Shown here piece after piece: positions 33,090 through 33,361 of a stretch of DNA of 33,361 nucleotides. Position numbers and translations under genes: made by a program. The notes below the pieces were generated by a model, which had not been told where the DNA came from, did not search any database, and saw only the letters and a list, made by a program, of their open reading frames with translations. The DNA is taken from contig CAZOOR010000026.1 of the NCBI GenBank assembly GCA_964581505.1, positions 1-33,361 on the forward strand, written 5' to 3'. How positions within the stretch are numbered: the stretch's first letter is position 1; each line of letters starts with the position of its first letter. This DNA is from CAZOOR01 sp964581505 (GTDB taxonomy: Bacteria > Bacteroidota > Ignavibacteria > Kapaibacteriales > UBA2268).

Positions 33090-33125
33090 TGTCCGGTTTT
33101 TTATATACTATACTGGACAAATATA
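33090..33125 (-). promoter_or_regulatory. Candidate autoregulatory operator/promoter of the AbiE-type pair
   Basis: TGTCCGG (33090-33096) and CTGGACA (33113-33119) form inverted arms with one mismatch, centres 23 bp apart, directly before the TTG start. On the minus strand TATATTTG (33125-33118) matches the TAnnTTTG box and overlaps the outer arm. A dyad overlapping the promoter fits the known negative autoregulation by AbiEi. Confidence 0.45.
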
Positions 33126-33200
33126 AGAAAATATTAATAAATAATCTACTTTTTTGTCGTCTTTTTAAATTTGTGAATATATGAGGAGTTAAGCGATTTG

Positions 33201-33276
33201 AAACAACAAACGTTCATCATGCTGAGCCGCAGGCGTAGCCAATCTATGCCTCTTGCCTTTAATTCCCCTCTCGCAG
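33201..33276 (-). repeat. Interspersed repeat module D, inverted copy 3, cut by an IS
   Basis: The reverse complement reads CTGCGAGAGGGGAATTAAAGGC...ATTGGCTACGCCTGCGGCTCAGC...GAACGTTTGTTGT, like 15609-15705 and 16148-16219 but lacking the CTACCTCCGGCGGTC insert. It ends abruptly at 33276 where the IS begins. Confidence 0.75.
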
Positions 33277-33361
33277 TGTCAAACGCTAAAAAAAGTTGAC
33301 ACAAACGGAGGGAAAATGTACTATACAGAAGAACTAAAATTGAAAGTAGTCAGTGAAATAT
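33277..33361 (+). mobile_element. Left end of an insertion sequence (IS3-like), truncated by the window
   Basis: Starts TGTCAAACGC, with TGTCAA (33277-33282) and TTGACA (33296-33301) as an inverted pair, the latter also a perfect -35 hexamer. A transposase start with GGAGGG follows. The right end and target duplication are outside the window, so the IS family is a guess from the transposase N-terminus. Confidence 0.6.
33316..33361 (+). CDS. Transposase N-terminus (IS3 OrfA-like), partial
   Basis: Only MYYTEELKLKVVSEI is in the window. The sequence looks like the first helix of the helix-turn-helix of IS3-family OrfA transposases (YTxEfKlkVVxEi). GGAGGG ends 3 nt before the ATG. Truncated by the window edge, so intactness cannot be judged. 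Confidence 0.65.
   Translation, partial: MYYTEELKLKVVSEI

Overview
This is AT-rich bacterial DNA, most likely from the Bacteroidota/Chlorobi/Ignavibacteria side of the tree; a Kapabacteria- or Ignavibacteria-like genome is my best guess. The evidence is two proteins with type IX secretion (T9SS) C-terminal sorting domains, a DUF4159/DUF4175 gene pair, a PD40-OmpA protein, many divergent lipoproteins, and Shine-Dalgarno sequences at some but not all starts. The lineage is inferred from protein families only; there is no rRNA or tRNA in the window.

Layout. 1-3.1 kb: two minus-strand exported proteins, a Ycf48/Asp-box-like T9SS protein and a cysteine-rich secreted protein, with an unusual leader region that holds a run of 12 C. 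3.5-8.1 kb: dprA (+) converging on an AddB-like Fe-S nuclease (-). 8.3-12.4 kb: a PD40-OmpA protein (+) facing a minus-strand run of a GlcD-type FAD oxidase and two tandem NTF2-like lipoproteins. 12.4-13.6 kb: a pspA-ybjN pair ending in a clear intrinsic terminator. 13.7-15.4 kb: a BadF-type kinase and a rhomboid protease. 15.45-16.42 kb: a gene-free block of hairpin-rich interspersed repeats. 16.4-19.3 kb: a T9SS-exported subtilase.

19.4-23.1 kb: a dnaX-bcp-tatD operon. Its tatD frame runs without a stop into a signal peptide and outer-membrane-barrel-like domain, and an internal Shine-Dalgarno/ATG sits exactly at the junction. 23.6-31.3 kb: a PDZ/multi-TM/GAF/SpoIIE-phosphatase membrane sensor, followed by a tightly packed rsmG-DUF4159-DUF4175 operon. 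31.3-33.1 kb: an AbiE-type toxin-antitoxin pair (-) with a dyad at its start. 33.2 kb to the end: an inverted copy of the repeat family interrupted by the left end of an IS, whose transposase gene runs off the window.

Most of the window is housekeeping and envelope biology: DNA uptake, repair and replication, rRNA methylation, envelope stress and secretion. The right end is accessory (toxin-antitoxin, repeat, IS). The items most worth following are the TatD/barrel in-frame junction, the two lipoprotein genes separated by only TAA|TTG in one frame, the poly-G tract in the leader of the secreted-protein genes, the E. coli-like slippery cassette near the end of dnaX, and the mosaic repeat family.
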